The notes under the pieces are model-generated. The model was given only the letters and a program-made list of their open reading frames with translations. It was not told where the DNA came from and made no database searches. A stretch of 64,000 nt of DNA. Source: Streptomyces sp. NBC_01276 (lineage in GTDB: Bacteria; Actinomycetota; Actinomycetes; Streptomycetales; Streptomycetaceae). Made by a program: the position numbers and the translations under genes. Positions within the stretch are counted from its first letter, which is position 1; every line of letters begins with the position of its first letter. Location: the NCBI RefSeq assembly GCF_041435355.1, contig NZ_CP108442.1, forward strand, positions 1,116,001 through 1,180,000, written 5' to 3'. This document shows positions 45,357-54,314 of the stretch, one piece after another.

Positions 45357-46384
45357 GCCGAGCCCGCCCGGTTGCCGCCGATCGTCTCCCGGGCCGCGCG
45401 CAGGGACTCCTTGAGGGATCCCATCGTGGCGAGGACGGCGGTGGGCTCGTAGCCGCAGTGCGCCATGCAGTTCGCGCAGCGCGGGTCCTTGCCGCGGCCG
45501 TACTTGCTCCAGTCGGTGTCCTCGATCAGCTCCCGGTACGTGGGCACGTAGCCGTCGCTCATCAGGTAGCAGGGCCGCTGCCAGCCGAAGAGGGAGTAAT
45601 TCGGAATGGCCCAGGCGGTGCAGGGGAAATCCGCCTTGCCTTCGAGGAAGTCGAGGAAGAGCGGGGAGTGGTTGAGCCGCCAGCGCAGCCGGTTGCCTCC
45701 GGCGAACGCCTTCTTGAAGAGTTCCCGGGTCTGTTCGACACCCAGGAAGTGTTCCTGGTCGGGGGCCTTTTCGTAGGCATAGGCGGGCGAGATCATCATT
45801 TCGTCGACCTGGAGGTCGTCGTTGAGGTAGTTCAGCACCTCGATGATCGTCTGGGGTGTGTCGGTGTTGAAGAAGGTGGAGTTGGTGGTCACCCGGAATC
45901 CGCGGCGCTTGGCCTCCTTGATGGCCGCCACGGCTTCGTCGAAAACGCCTTCCTTGGCCACGGATTCGTCGTGGCGTTCGCGCAGTCCGTCGATGTGGAC
46001 GGCGAAGGCGAAATACGGGGAGGGGGTGAACTTCTCGATCTTCTTGCGGAGCAGCATCGCGTTGGTGCAGAGGAAGACGTACTTCCGCCTGGCCACCAGC
46101 TGGCGCACGATCTCGTCGATCTGCGGGTGCATCAGGGGCTCGCCGCCCGCGATGGACACCATCGGGGCGCCGGACTCCAGGACGGCGCCGACCGCCTGGG
46201 CGACCGGCATGCGCTGCTTGAGCACCCCCGCCGGATGCTGGATCTTCCCGCAGCCCTCGCAGGCCAGGTTGCACGCGTAGAGCGGCTCCAGCTCGACGAT
46301 CAGCGGGAACTTCTCGCGCTTGCGGAGCTTCTGTTCGAGAAGATAGGTCCCGACCCTGATGGACTGTCGCAACGGCATGGCCAT
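45353..46384 (-). CDS. hpnH: Adenosyl-hopene transferase, radical SAM (HpnH)
   Basis: 343-aa radical-SAM enzyme joining the adenosyl group of SAM to diploptene. Fe-S motif C38xxxC42xxC45 (YACNLACEGC), SIAGGEPLMHP and a C-terminal SPASM-like Cys set (CANCMAHCGY). ATG at 46384 fits the family start MAMPLRQSIRVGTYL and has AGGAGG eight bases upstream; GTG at 46393 overlaps the SD and is rejected. Confidence 0.95.
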   Translation of the reverse strand: MAMPLRQSIRVGTYLLEQKLRKREKFPLIVELEPLYACNLACEGCGKIQHPAGVLKQRMPVAQAVGAVLESGAPMVSIAGGEPLMHPQIDEIVRQLVARRKYVFLCTNAMLLRKKIEKFTPSPYFAFAVHIDGLRERHDESVAKEGVFDEAVAAIKEAKRRGFRVTTNSTFFNTDTPQTIIEVLNYLNDDLQVDEMMISPAYAYEKAPDQEHFLGVEQTRELFKKAFAGGNRLRWRLNHSPLFLDFLEGKADFPCTAWAIPNYSLFGWQRPCYLMSDGYVPTYRELIEDTDWSKYGRGKDPRCANCMAHCGYEPTAVLATMGSLKESLRAARETIGGNRAGSA

Positions 46385-46389
46385 CTGGC

Positions 46390-47034
46390 TCACCTCCTGG
46401 GGAGCAGCAACGAACGGTGCCAGTCATGGAACGCGGGCCGTACGGCACGCAGCACGCGGAAGGCCGATATTCCACCGCGCACCGTGCCGATACGGACGAG
46501 CTCGTGCTCCGGAGCGTCCACGATCACCCGGACGGCCGCAAGGGGACGGTCGGCGCCCCCGTGTGCGGTCCACAGGGTAGCCGCGGACTCCATGTCGACC
46601 GCGATGGCGCCGGTGGCGCGCAACTGCGCGCGCTCCTGCCCGCGGACGACGTGGTCGGATCCGGTCAGTACGCCGAGGTGTACGGTCCGGCCGGGCACCG
46701 CCCGGGCCAGTGCCTCGGCGAGGAGGGCGGCGCCAGTGCAGGCGACCGCCCCGCGCGGGTCCCGGGTCTCCTCGGCGACGACCAGGTCGCCGGGGTGCAT
46801 CCCGGGGACGAGGCCGGCGCAGAAGCCGGTCGCCAGGACGGCGGCCCGCTCCATGCCCGGCCGCCCCAGGGCGCGGGTGAGGGCGCGCTCGGCCGCGCGC
46901 GGGCCCATGCCGGTGCGCAGCAGCGCCCCGTCCGGTGCGCCGCCGCGGCCCGCGCTGCGCAGGGCCGCCTGCTCGATGCGCAGGGCGCAGGCGATCAGCA
47001 GCGGGGGCCGGGGCGGAGGCGCTCCGGCGGCCAT
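46390..47034 (-). CDS. hpnG: Hopanoid nucleosidase/phosphorylase (HpnG)
   Basis: 214-aa PNP/MTAN-family protein removing adenine from adenosylhopane to give ribosylhopane. Seen: LIACALRIEQAALRS, ATGFCAGLVPGMHPGDLVVAEE, VDMESAATLWTA (substrate-binding ME) and VRVIVDAP. ATG shares one base with the shc stop (TGATG). Confidence 0.92.
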   Translation of the reverse strand: MAAGAPPPRPPLLIACALRIEQAALRSAGRGGAPDGALLRTGMGPRAAERALTRALGRPGMERAAVLATGFCAGLVPGMHPGDLVVAEETRDPRGAVACTGAALLAEALARAVPGRTVHLGVLTGSDHVVRGQERAQLRATGAIAVDMESAATLWTAHGGADRPLAAVRVIVDAPEHELVRIGTVRGGISAFRVLRAVRPAFHDWHRSLLLPRR

Positions 47035-49112
47035 CAGGACCCTCCGGCCGGCCGGTGGGCCCCGGCCGTGCGCGGACCGTCCGGGCCGAACGGTTCTCCG
47101 TGGAGGTAGCGGCCCAGCGCGGTGAGCGGGAACACCTGCCGGTAGAGGTGGTAGTTGATGGAGAAGTCCCAGGGGAAGCCGGTGCCGGTGAAGTACGGCT
47201 CGTCCCAGGTCCCGTCCGGGCGCTGGGTCCCGACCAGGTACGCCAGTCCCCGCTCGACGGCACCGCCGTCGCGCTCCCCCGCCGACAGCAGCGCCATCAG
47301 CGCCCAGGCGGTCTGGGAGGCGGTGGAGGCGCCCTTGCCGGCCCATGACCGGTCCTGGTAGGAGCGCTGATCCTCGCCCCAGCCGCCGTCCTCGTTCTGT
47401 ACGGATTCCAGCCAGCGCACGGCCCGCCGGACCGCGGGGTGCGAGGGGGCGATGCCGGCGGCGGTGAGGGCCGGGACCACCGAGCCCGTCCCGTAGACGT
47501 AGTTGGTGCCCCAGCGCCCGAACCAGGCGCCGTCCGGCTCCTGTTCGGCGAGCAGCCAGGCGATGCCGCGTCGGGTGCGGGGGTCGGCGGCCTTGCCCTC
47601 GAAGGCGAGCATCTCGACGACGTGGGCGGTGACGTCGGCCGAGGGCGGGTCGATGACCTCGCCGAAGTCGCAGAAGGGCAGCCGGTTGGGGAAGGGGCTG
47701 GTGTTGTCGGCGTCGAAGGCGCCCCAGGCGCCGTTCTTCGACTGCATGCCGAGGTTCCAGGACACCCCGCGGGCGATGGCGGCCTCGACCTTCGCCGGTT
47801 CGGGGTGGTGGATGCGGCGCAGGGCCAGGACGACCTCGGCGGTGTCGTCGATGTCCGGGTAGTTGTCGTTGTGGAACTCGAAGGCCCAGCCGCCCGGTTC
47901 GAGCCCGGGGCGGCGCACGGCCCAGTCGCCGCTGCGCCGGATCTCCTCGCCGAGCATCCAGTCGGCGGCCTTGACCAGGGCGGGGTGGTCGGGGCGCACC
48001 CCGGCGTCGGCGAGGGCGATCGCGGCGAGGCAGGTGTCCCACACCGGGGACTGGCAGGCCTCGATCATCCGGGCGCCGTCCTCGCGCCAGACCGCGAACC
48101 GGTCGAGGGACTCCAGTCCCGCCCGCATCACCGGGTGCCCCAGGTCGTAGCCGAGCAGGTGCAGGGCGATGACGGAGTACACCGCGGGTGGCTGGATCCC
48201 GCCCCAGCAGCCGTCGTTCTCCTGGCGCTCGACGATCCAGCGGCCGGCGGCCGTCATGGCGGCCTTGCGCAGCCGGCCCGGGGCGAACCGCCGGTAGACG
48301 TGCAGGGCCTTGTCCATCCGCTGGAAGGCCCCTTCCCAGGTGGCCAGCGGAGCGGTCGGCCTGGCCGGGAAGGGGGTGCGCGCGTCGGTGTGCAGCTCGT
48401 CGAGCGCGAAGGGGGCCGGGCGGACGGGCCGCAGGGCCGAGACGACGGTGAGCGGGACGATGGTCTGGCGGGCCCAGCAGCCGAAGTCGTAGATGTTCAG
48501 GGGCGCCCAGGAGGGCAGGAAGACCAGCTCGGGCGGGAGTTCGGGCAGGTGGTCCCAGTTCCACCAGCCGAACAGGGCGAGCCAGATCCGGGTGAACACC
48601 CGGGCGGCGGCGATCCCCCCGCGGGCCCGGATCCAGGCCGAGGCGCGGGCCATGTGCGGGGCTCCGGGGTCGTCCCCGGCGAGGCGCAGGGCGACGTACG
48701 CCTCGATGGTGGCGGAGAGTTCGGGCGGCCCGCCGTGGAAGGTGGCCCACGTCCCGTCCTCTCGCTGTTCACCCCGGATGAAGAGGGCGGCGGCGCGCGT
48801 GGTGGCCTCGTCCCGGATGCCGAGGAACTGCCGCAGCAGCAGGTCCTCGGCGTCCATGGTGACGTTGGTCTCCAGGTCGCCCTTCCACCACCCGGCCGGG
48901 TCCTGGCGCTCCAGCAGCGCGCGGACGGCCTTGTCGGTGGCCTCCTGGACACCGCGCGGCGGGCCGCCGGGCCCGCCCCGGGCTCCGGGCGGCCCCGCGG
49001 GCGCGCCCGCCGGCGCGGCGGGCGGCGGGGCGGCCGTCGCGGCCGTCCCGCCCTCGTGTTCCGGATCCGCACCGCGGGCCATCGCACCGGCGCCGTCGGT
49101 CGTCGCTGTCAT
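47034..49112 (-). CDS. shc: Squalene-hopene cyclase
   Basis: 692-aa class II triterpene cyclase turning squalene into hopene/hopanol, monotopic at the membrane. Catalytic DIDD motif at D420-D423 (PDIDDTAEVVLAL), repeated QW motifs (QNEDGGWGE, QNEDGCWGG, QEPDGAWFG, QRPDGTWDE) and an Ala/Pro/Gly-rich leader of about 55 residues. ATG with GGGGAAG upstream. Gap of 117 bases to the preceding prenyl synthase gene. Confidence 0.97.
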   Translation of the reverse strand: MTATTDGAGAMARGADPEHEGGTAATAAPPPAAPAGAPAGPPGARGGPGGPPRGVQEATDKAVRALLERQDPAGWWKGDLETNVTMDAEDLLLRQFLGIRDEATTRAAALFIRGEQREDGTWATFHGGPPELSATIEAYVALRLAGDDPGAPHMARASAWIRARGGIAAARVFTRIWLALFGWWNWDHLPELPPELVFLPSWAPLNIYDFGCWARQTIVPLTVVSALRPVRPAPFALDELHTDARTPFPARPTAPLATWEGAFQRMDKALHVYRRFAPGRLRKAAMTAAGRWIVERQENDGCWGGIQPPAVYSVIALHLLGYDLGHPVMRAGLESLDRFAVWREDGARMIEACQSPVWDTCLAAIALADAGVRPDHPALVKAADWMLGEEIRRSGDWAVRRPGLEPGGWAFEFHNDNYPDIDDTAEVVLALRRIHHPEPAKVEAAIARGVSWNLGMQSKNGAWGAFDADNTSPFPNRLPFCDFGEVIDPPSADVTAHVVEMLAFEGKAADPRTRRGIAWLLAEQEPDGAWFGRWGTNYVYGTGSVVPALTAAGIAPSHPAVRRAVRWLESVQNEDGGWGEDQRSYQDRSWAGKGASTASQTAWALMALLSAGERDGGAVERGLAYLVGTQRPDGTWDEPYFTGTGFPWDFSINYHLYRQVFPLTALGRYLHGEPFGPDGPRTAGAHRPAGGS

Positions 49113-49229
49113 GGCTTCCCCTTAGAACAGTGTCCTCTGCTGTGCTGGGGTCTGCCGTCGGCCGGTGCGCTCTAGCAGGTGGCGGCGCCGGCCGGCGACT
49201 CGCGCTTCATATCCGCTGCCGGGTGGCGA

Positions 49230-50384
49230 TCACCTCTTGCGCACGACGACGAAGTCGGCGAGGGCGACGAGCTGGTCCCGTACCCGCTGCGGCATGTTCA
49301 CGTCGTCCAGGGCGCGGATCGCCACCGCGTGCTGGCGCCGGGCCTCGTCGGCGGTCCACTGGCGGCCGCCCGCCGCCTCGATGAGCGCGGCGCGGTGGGC
49401 GAACTCCTCCTCGGAGAAGTTCTCGAAGTCGTTGCTCTTGGCGTCGGCGGCGAGCAGCTGCGCGAGTTCCTCGCAGGCGGGTCCGCCGGCCGCGAGGGCG
49501 GCGACCACGGGCAGGGACTTCTTGCGCTGGCGCAGGTCGCTCCAGGTCTGCTTGCCGGTGGCGTCCGGGTCGCCCCAGATGCCGAGGAGGTCGTCGACGG
49601 CCTGGAAGGCGAGGCCGAGGTGGTAGCCGTACTCCTCCAGCTTGTCGGCGGTGCGGTCGTCGGCGCCGCCCAGGACGGCGCCGATGGAGACCGCGCAGGC
49701 GAGCAGGGCGCCCGTCTTGTTGCCCTCCATCTCCAGGCACTCCTCGACGCTGACGCTCTCGCGGTGCTCGTAGGAGATGTCCTGGGCCTGGCCGTCGATG
49801 AGCTTGCGGCTGGCGGTGGTCAGACGGCGGGCCGCGCGGCCCGCCTCGACGGTGCCCAGCTCCAGCAGGACCTCGTTGGCGAGGGCGAAGAGGGCGTCGC
49901 CGACGAGGATCGCCAGCGCCGGTCCGTGGACCTTCCAGACCGTGTCGCGGTGGCGGCGCTGTTCGTCGCCGTCCATCAGGTCGTCGTGCAGCAGCGAGAA
50001 GTTGTGGACGAGCTCCACGGCGACGGCGCCCGGGATGCCGACCTCCGCGGAGGCACCGGCGGCTTCGGCGGAGAGCAGGGCGAGGGCGGGCCGGACGGCC
50101 TTGCCCCCGTCGCCGTCCGCCGGGTTGCCCTGGGCGTCGATCCAGCCGAAGTGGTAGGCGGCGACCGTGTCCATGGGCGCCGCGAGCCGGTCTACGGCGG
50201 CGCGGAGCACGGGGGTCGACAGCGTGCGGCCGCGTTCCAGGAGGGCGAGCGTGTCCGCCTGCTCCCCGCCGGCCGTGCCCACACTGGCAGCCGTGTTCTC
50301 GACAGCCGGGTTCCCCGGGTTCACTGGCTCTCCTCTGGTTCCTGTACGTGCTGTGCCGGTTGTGCTGGTGGTCGTGGTCGTCAT
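49230..50384 (-). CDS. Polyprenyl diphosphate synthase (FPP-type) of the hopanoid operon
   Basis: 384-aa trans-prenyltransferase making the C15 (or longer) precursor. First Asp-rich motif HDDLMDGDEQRR, second motif QAVDDLLGIWGDP, GGKAVRPALALLS, and the KTG segment EGNKTGALLA. ATG at 50384 overlaps hpnE (ATGA) and has GGGAGG; GTG at 50324 with AGGAG is an equally good internal start, which would drop a 20-residue Thr-rich tail. Confidence 0.93.
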   Translation of the reverse strand: MTTTTTSTTGTARTGTRGEPVNPGNPAVENTAASVGTAGGEQADTLALLERGRTLSTPVLRAAVDRLAAPMDTVAAYHFGWIDAQGNPADGDGGKAVRPALALLSAEAAGASAEVGIPGAVAVELVHNFSLLHDDLMDGDEQRRHRDTVWKVHGPALAILVGDALFALANEVLLELGTVEAGRAARRLTTASRKLIDGQAQDISYEHRESVSVEECLEMEGNKTGALLACAVSIGAVLGGADDRTADKLEEYGYHLGLAFQAVDDLLGIWGDPDATGKQTWSDLRQRKKSLPVVAALAAGGPACEELAQLLAADAKSNDFENFSEEEFAHRAALIEAAGGRQWTADEARRQHAVAIRALDDVNMPQRVRDQLVALADFVVVRKR

Positions 50385-51796
50385 GCCGCCTCCCACGGAG
50401 GACGTCCGGCGGGGCGGCCCAGGGCGCTGAGTGCCTCCCGTGCCGCACCGGTGCCGCTGCGGACCGCGCTCTCCATGGTCGCGGGCCAGCCGGTGGCGGT
50501 CCACGCACCGGCGAGGTAGAGGCCCGGCGTGTCGGTCCGGTTGCCGGGGCGCAGCCGGCCGACGCCCGGACTCGGGGCGAAGGTGGCGGTGCGTTCCCGG
50601 GTGACGAAGAAGTCGCGCACCTTCGCGCCGCGGGCGGCGGGCAGCAGCCGCTCCAGCTCCGGCAGGTACTTGGCGCGCAGGACGGACACCGGTTCGTCGA
50701 TGTCGTCCTGGGCCGCCGACTGGGACAGGGCCAGGTACTGGCCGCCGTCGGTGAGGCCGGAGGCGTCGGTGCGGTCGAAGACCCACTGGACGGGGGAGCC
50801 CAGGGCCGCGAAGAAGGGCTGCCTGAGCACCTTGCGGTCGTAGACGACGTGGACGTTGAGGATGGGCGCGGTGCCGATGTCGAGGAGCTTGTCCGGGTCG
50901 GCCAGCGCCCCCGGCGGCAGCAGCCCGTGGGCCTCGCGCTGCGGGACGGCCAGGACGACGGTGCCCGCCGCGAGGGACTCCTCCTCGGTGTCGACCCGCC
51001 AGTTCCCGTCGTCCGTACGGGAGACGCAGGTGACCCGGGTGCGCAGTTCGGTGCGCACGTCGGCGGCGTCGAGGGCCTTGCGGGCGAGGGTGTCGTGGAG
51101 GTCGCCGAGCGGGACGCGGGCCCAGCCGATGTCGGCGGCGCCGTTCTCGGAGAGCAGGCCGGTCTTGAAGACCATGGCGGCCAGGCCCAGCGAGGACTGG
51201 TCGGCGGTGGCGTTGAGGGTGGCGATGCCGACGAGGTCCCAGAGGGCCTCGACGGTGCGCGGGGACTGGCCGTAGCGGGCGAGCCAGGTGGCGAAGTCCA
51301 GGCCGTCGAGCGCCGGGTCGGCCGGGTCGAGGCGGCGCAGGGCGAGGGCGGCGCGTCCCACGGCCGCCCGCTCGGCGAGCGAGAGGTGCGGGTAGGTGGC
51401 CAGGGAGGCTGCCAGGTGCAGGGGGACGGGCAGGGCGCTGCGGCGCAGCCGGCCCAGGCGGGGTCCCCGGGGGTGGGCGACGTCGAGGACGGGGACGTCG
51501 AGCCGGTCCTGGACCGGGGCGAGGTCCGCGCCGCCGATGCGCTCCAGGAACCACCGGTAGGCCGTGCAGCAGCGGAGGTAGACGTGCTGGCCGTTGTCGA
51601 CGGTCAGCTCGCCGCGCTTGAAGGAGAACGCGAGGCCGCCGAGCCTGGGGCGGCTTTCGAGCAGGGTGACCCGCAGTCCGGCGTCGGCGAGCCGGAGCGC
51701 GGCGGTGACTCCGGCGAGTCCGCCGCCGACGACGACGGCGTGCCGGCCGGCGTCCTGGCCGGCGTCCCGCCGCGCGCTCTGGTCGGCCGTGCTCAT
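50381..51796 (-). CDS. hpnE: Hydroxysqualene dehydroxylase (HpnE)
   Basis: 471-aa FAD-dependent phytoene-desaturase-like enzyme, reducing hydroxysqualene to squalene in the HpnCDE route. FAD motif HAVVVGGGLAGVTAALRLADAG near residue 19, LTVDNGQHVYLRCCTAYRWFLERIG, and the C-terminal LYLAGAWTATGWPATMESAVRSG. ATGA overlaps on both sides. Confidence 0.95.
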   Translation of the reverse strand: MSTADQSARRDAGQDAGRHAVVVGGGLAGVTAALRLADAGLRVTLLESRPRLGGLAFSFKRGELTVDNGQHVYLRCCTAYRWFLERIGGADLAPVQDRLDVPVLDVAHPRGPRLGRLRRSALPVPLHLAASLATYPHLSLAERAAVGRAALALRRLDPADPALDGLDFATWLARYGQSPRTVEALWDLVGIATLNATADQSSLGLAAMVFKTGLLSENGAADIGWARVPLGDLHDTLARKALDAADVRTELRTRVTCVSRTDDGNWRVDTEEESLAAGTVVLAVPQREAHGLLPPGALADPDKLLDIGTAPILNVHVVYDRKVLRQPFFAALGSPVQWVFDRTDASGLTDGGQYLALSQSAAQDDIDEPVSVLRAKYLPELERLLPAARGAKVRDFFVTRERTATFAPSPGVGRLRPGNRTDTPGLYLAGAWTATGWPATMESAVRSGTGAAREALSALGRPAGRPPWEAA

Positions 51797-52053
51797 GCGT
51801 CCTCCCCCGTGGTGCGGTGGCCCTGGCGGGCGGTGGGGGCGGGCATGCCTCGGTGCGCCGCGGCCCGGCGCGGACCACGGCCTCCGCCCGCCCGGAGAGA
51901 CGCCGCGACGGCTGCCGGGGTTGCCCGGCCGTCGGCCGGATCCGCCGCGGGGCGGGCCGCGGCCCGCCGGGGGGCCGGGTGGCCTGCGGCCGTGCGGGCG
52001 CCCCGGGGCCGGCGGGCGGCCGGGGCCGGGGCGGGGGTCCTCGTGCGCCGCAT
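51793..52053 (-). CDS. Small Ala/Arg-rich protein between hpnD and hpnE (DUF6380-like)
   Basis: 86-aa gene. Its ATG shares one base with the hpnD stop (TGATG) and its stop lies within the hpnE start (ATGA), so it is translationally coupled to both. N-terminal half is Pro/Ala/Arg-rich. The C-terminal part (ATPAAVAASLRAGGGRGP, then GHRTTGEDA) resembles the short DUF6380 proteins found at this position in Streptomyces hopanoid clusters. Function unknown. The DUF6380 assignment rests on memory of the family and on position. Confidence 0.65.
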   Translation of the reverse strand: MRRTRTPAPAPAARRPRGARTAAGHPAPRRAAARPAADPADGRATPAAVAASLRAGGGRGPRRAAAHRGMPAPTARQGHRTTGEDA

Positions 52054-53024
52054 CAGACGCGCCTGCGCGTGCTCTGGCGGGAGACGGTGCGGGCGTCGAG
52101 GCCCGACAGGCCGCGCACGGCGACGTACGCCTTCTCGTGGGTCGGCAGCGAGACGCGCCCGCGCAGCACGGCTTCGGGCTCGCGCTCGATGCGGTCCAGG
52201 AGGCGGCGGTAGATGCCGGCCATCGCGGCCACGCAGGCGCCGCTGCGCCGGTCGAGCATCGGCAGCAGCCGGTAGCCCTCGACGAACAGGGCCCGCGCGC
52301 GCCGTACTTCGTGGTGGACGAGGCCGGCGAAGTCGGCTCCGGCGGGGGCCCGGTCGCCGTGGAAGCCTTCGGAGCAGCCGAACTTGGCGAGGTCCTCGGC
52401 GGGGAGGTAGGTGCGGCCGTTGGCCGCGTCCTCGCGAACGTCCCGCAGGATGTTGGTGAGTTGCAGGGCCAGGCCCAGGGTGTCGGCGTATTCGTCGGCG
52501 CGGGCGGCTTCGGACGCGCCGAGGCCGCCGGTGTGCACGGTGCCGAAGACGCCGAGGGAGAGCCGTCCGATGGCCCCGGCCACGCAGCGGCAGTAGGCCT
52601 TGAGGTCGTCCCAGGTCTCGTACTCCTCGCCGCGGACGTCCATCAGGACCCCGTCGATGAGTTCGTCGAGGCCGCCGAGGGGGATCGGGAAGCGCCGCGC
52701 GGCGTGGGCGAGGGCGACGGCGACGGGGTCGGTGTCGTCCTCGTCGACCTCCTCGGCCCGGATCCGGCCGAGCAGGGCGCGGGTCTCCTCCAGCCGTACG
52801 AGCTTGGCCTCGGGCGGGAGCGTGCCGTCGCCGATGTCGTCGACGCGCCGCGAGAAGGCGTACAGCGCCGACATCGCGTGCCGCTTGTCGGTGGGCAGCA
52901 GCCGGATGCCGTACGCGAAGTTGCGCGCCTGTGTTCCGGTGACGGCCTCGCAGTAGCTGTAGGCCGCGAGGACCGGAGCGGACGGAGCGGACGCGTGTGT
53001 GGGGCCCTCCACGTTCGGGCTCAC
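52053..53024 (-). CDS. hpnD: Presqualene diphosphate synthase (HpnD)
   Basis: 323-aa squalene/phytoene synthase family enzyme condensing two FPP to presqualene diphosphate. Motifs: FAYGIRLLPTDKRHAMSALYAFSRRVDDIGDG (first Asp-rich), YCRCVAGAIGRLSLGVFG, and LTNILRDVREDAANGRTYLP (second). GTG start overlaps the hpnC stop by 4 bases. Confidence 0.94.
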   Translation of the reverse strand: MSPNVEGPTHASAPSAPVLAAYSYCEAVTGTQARNFAYGIRLLPTDKRHAMSALYAFSRRVDDIGDGTLPPEAKLVRLEETRALLGRIRAEEVDEDDTDPVAVALAHAARRFPIPLGGLDELIDGVLMDVRGEEYETWDDLKAYCRCVAGAIGRLSLGVFGTVHTGGLGASEAARADEYADTLGLALQLTNILRDVREDAANGRTYLPAEDLAKFGCSEGFHGDRAPAGADFAGLVHHEVRRARALFVEGYRLLPMLDRRSGACVAAMAGIYRRLLDRIEREPEAVLRGRVSLPTHEKAYVAVRGLSGLDARTVSRQSTRRRV

Positions 53025-53962
53025 CCCTTTCTCGGCGCTGTGCGCAGGACGGCGGCCACCTCGCGGAGCAGGAGGCTCCGGGTGGGCTTGGGCGGGCCGG
53101 GGAGCACGTCGAAGCCTGCGGCCGAAATCGCCCGCAGGGCGGCGCGCCCTCCTCCCACGAACCCCGCGAGCAACAGCCGTAGCCTGCCGTGCACGCTACC
53201 CACGAGGGGGGTGCCTTCATTCAGGAGTTCGCGTGCGCGTTCGCTTTCGAATGCGACCAGGGAGCGTACGGACGCTCCGGCGGACGGGGTCCGCAGGTCG
53301 TTCTCGGTGACGTGGAAGCGGCGCATGTCCTGCGCGGGGAGATAGATCCGGTCGCGGCCGAGGTCCTCGGCGACGTCCTGGAGGTGTTCGGCGATCTGCA
53401 GCGCGGTGCAGACGGCGTCGGAGCGGCGGATCCGCTCGGGGGTCGCGGTACCGGTCAGGGCGAGCACGAGGCGGCCCACGGGATTGGCGGAGAGCTCGCA
53501 GTAGGCGAGGAGGTCCGCGTACGTCGCGTACCGCGTGACGTGCTGGTCCCGGCGGTTGGCTTCGATGAGCCCGAGGAAGGGATCGGGGGTGAGGCCGTGG
53601 TCGCGCACGACGGGGCGCAGGGCCAGCAGCAGGGGGTGGCGGGGCGGGCCGTCGGCGGAGCCGAAGACGCGCAGCAGGTCGGCCTCGAAGGCGTCGAGCA
53701 TGGCGGGGCGGTCGTCCACCGCGGCCGGGTCGAGGCCCAGGAGCACGGCGTCGCGGCCGCCGGGGGCGAGGTCGCCGTCGCCGATGTCGTCGACGAGGCG
53801 GGCGTAGCCGTAGACCGCCGTCAGGCCCTCGCGCCAGGCGCGGGGCAGGAAGGCGGGGGCGACGGGGAAGTTCTCCGCCGCGGCCTTGGCGAGGGTGGCG
53901 CGGGCGTGGGGGTCGAGGACGGCGCCGGAGGTGCCGGGCCGGATGCCGGGCCCGGCGGTCAC
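53021..53962 (-). CDS. hpnC: Hydroxysqualene synthase (HpnC)
   Basis: 313-aa paralogue of HpnD that converts presqualene diphosphate to hydroxysqualene. ENFPVAPAFLPRAWREGLTAVYGYARLVDDIGDG and QIAEHLQDVAEDLGRDRIYLP are the two metal-binding motifs. GTG at 53962 is the only start after an in-frame stop, though its SD is weak. First gene of the hopanoid operon. The 352-base gap 53963-54314 contains its promoter region (A/T-rich 54020-54180), but no clear -35/-10 can be named. Confidence 0.93.
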   Translation of the reverse strand: MTAGPGIRPGTSGAVLDPHARATLAKAAAENFPVAPAFLPRAWREGLTAVYGYARLVDDIGDGDLAPGGRDAVLLGLDPAAVDDRPAMLDAFEADLLRVFGSADGPPRHPLLLALRPVVRDHGLTPDPFLGLIEANRRDQHVTRYATYADLLAYCELSANPVGRLVLALTGTATPERIRRSDAVCTALQIAEHLQDVAEDLGRDRIYLPAQDMRRFHVTENDLRTPSAGASVRSLVAFESERARELLNEGTPLVGSVHGRLRLLLAGFVGGGRAALRAISAAGFDVLPGPPKPTRSLLLREVAAVLRTAPRKG

Positions 53963-54249
53963 CGCCCGCCGCCCGCGGCGGGGACGGCCACTGCGCCTGG
54001 GGACCGCAGAATTCCCATAGCCATTGCCGTCACGTCTCCCGTTCTACACTGCCGACCCAAGTCATCCTATTTCGGACACGCCGCCGAAGTTTACCCGGGA
54101 GTATCCAGGGAGAACCAGTTGTGGGGAATCGTCCCCTCTTGGCGCGATTGAGAACTGGTCCAGCTTACGCTGTACAACGCCGCGGGGGCCTATCGGGTGT
54201 TCACGGCACCCCGGAATGTCGGCCCCCGGCCGGATCCCGCCGCACGGCG

Positions 54250-54280
54250 AGGCCCCCGGCGCGCGGAGCGACGGGGGCCT
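54250..54280 (-). terminator. Terminator of the surface-polymer operon
   Basis: 9-bp stem (54250-54258 with 54272-54280), 35 bases after the stop of the ABC ATPase gene on the minus strand. Confidence 0.6.
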
Positions 54281-54314
54281 GCGACGGCCGGATCCGGCGG
54301 GCCGGAGCCCTCGG

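Noticed and set aside
49172..49210. A 12-codon ORF between the prenyl synthase and shc.
   Set aside because: No SD and too short to judge; likely chance within the 117-base spacer.
51793..53220. A 475-codon minus-strand frame spanning hpnD.
   Set aside because: Its upstream part is an out-of-frame shadow of hpnD; only the last 86 codons (51793-52053) form a gene, with their own coupled ATG.
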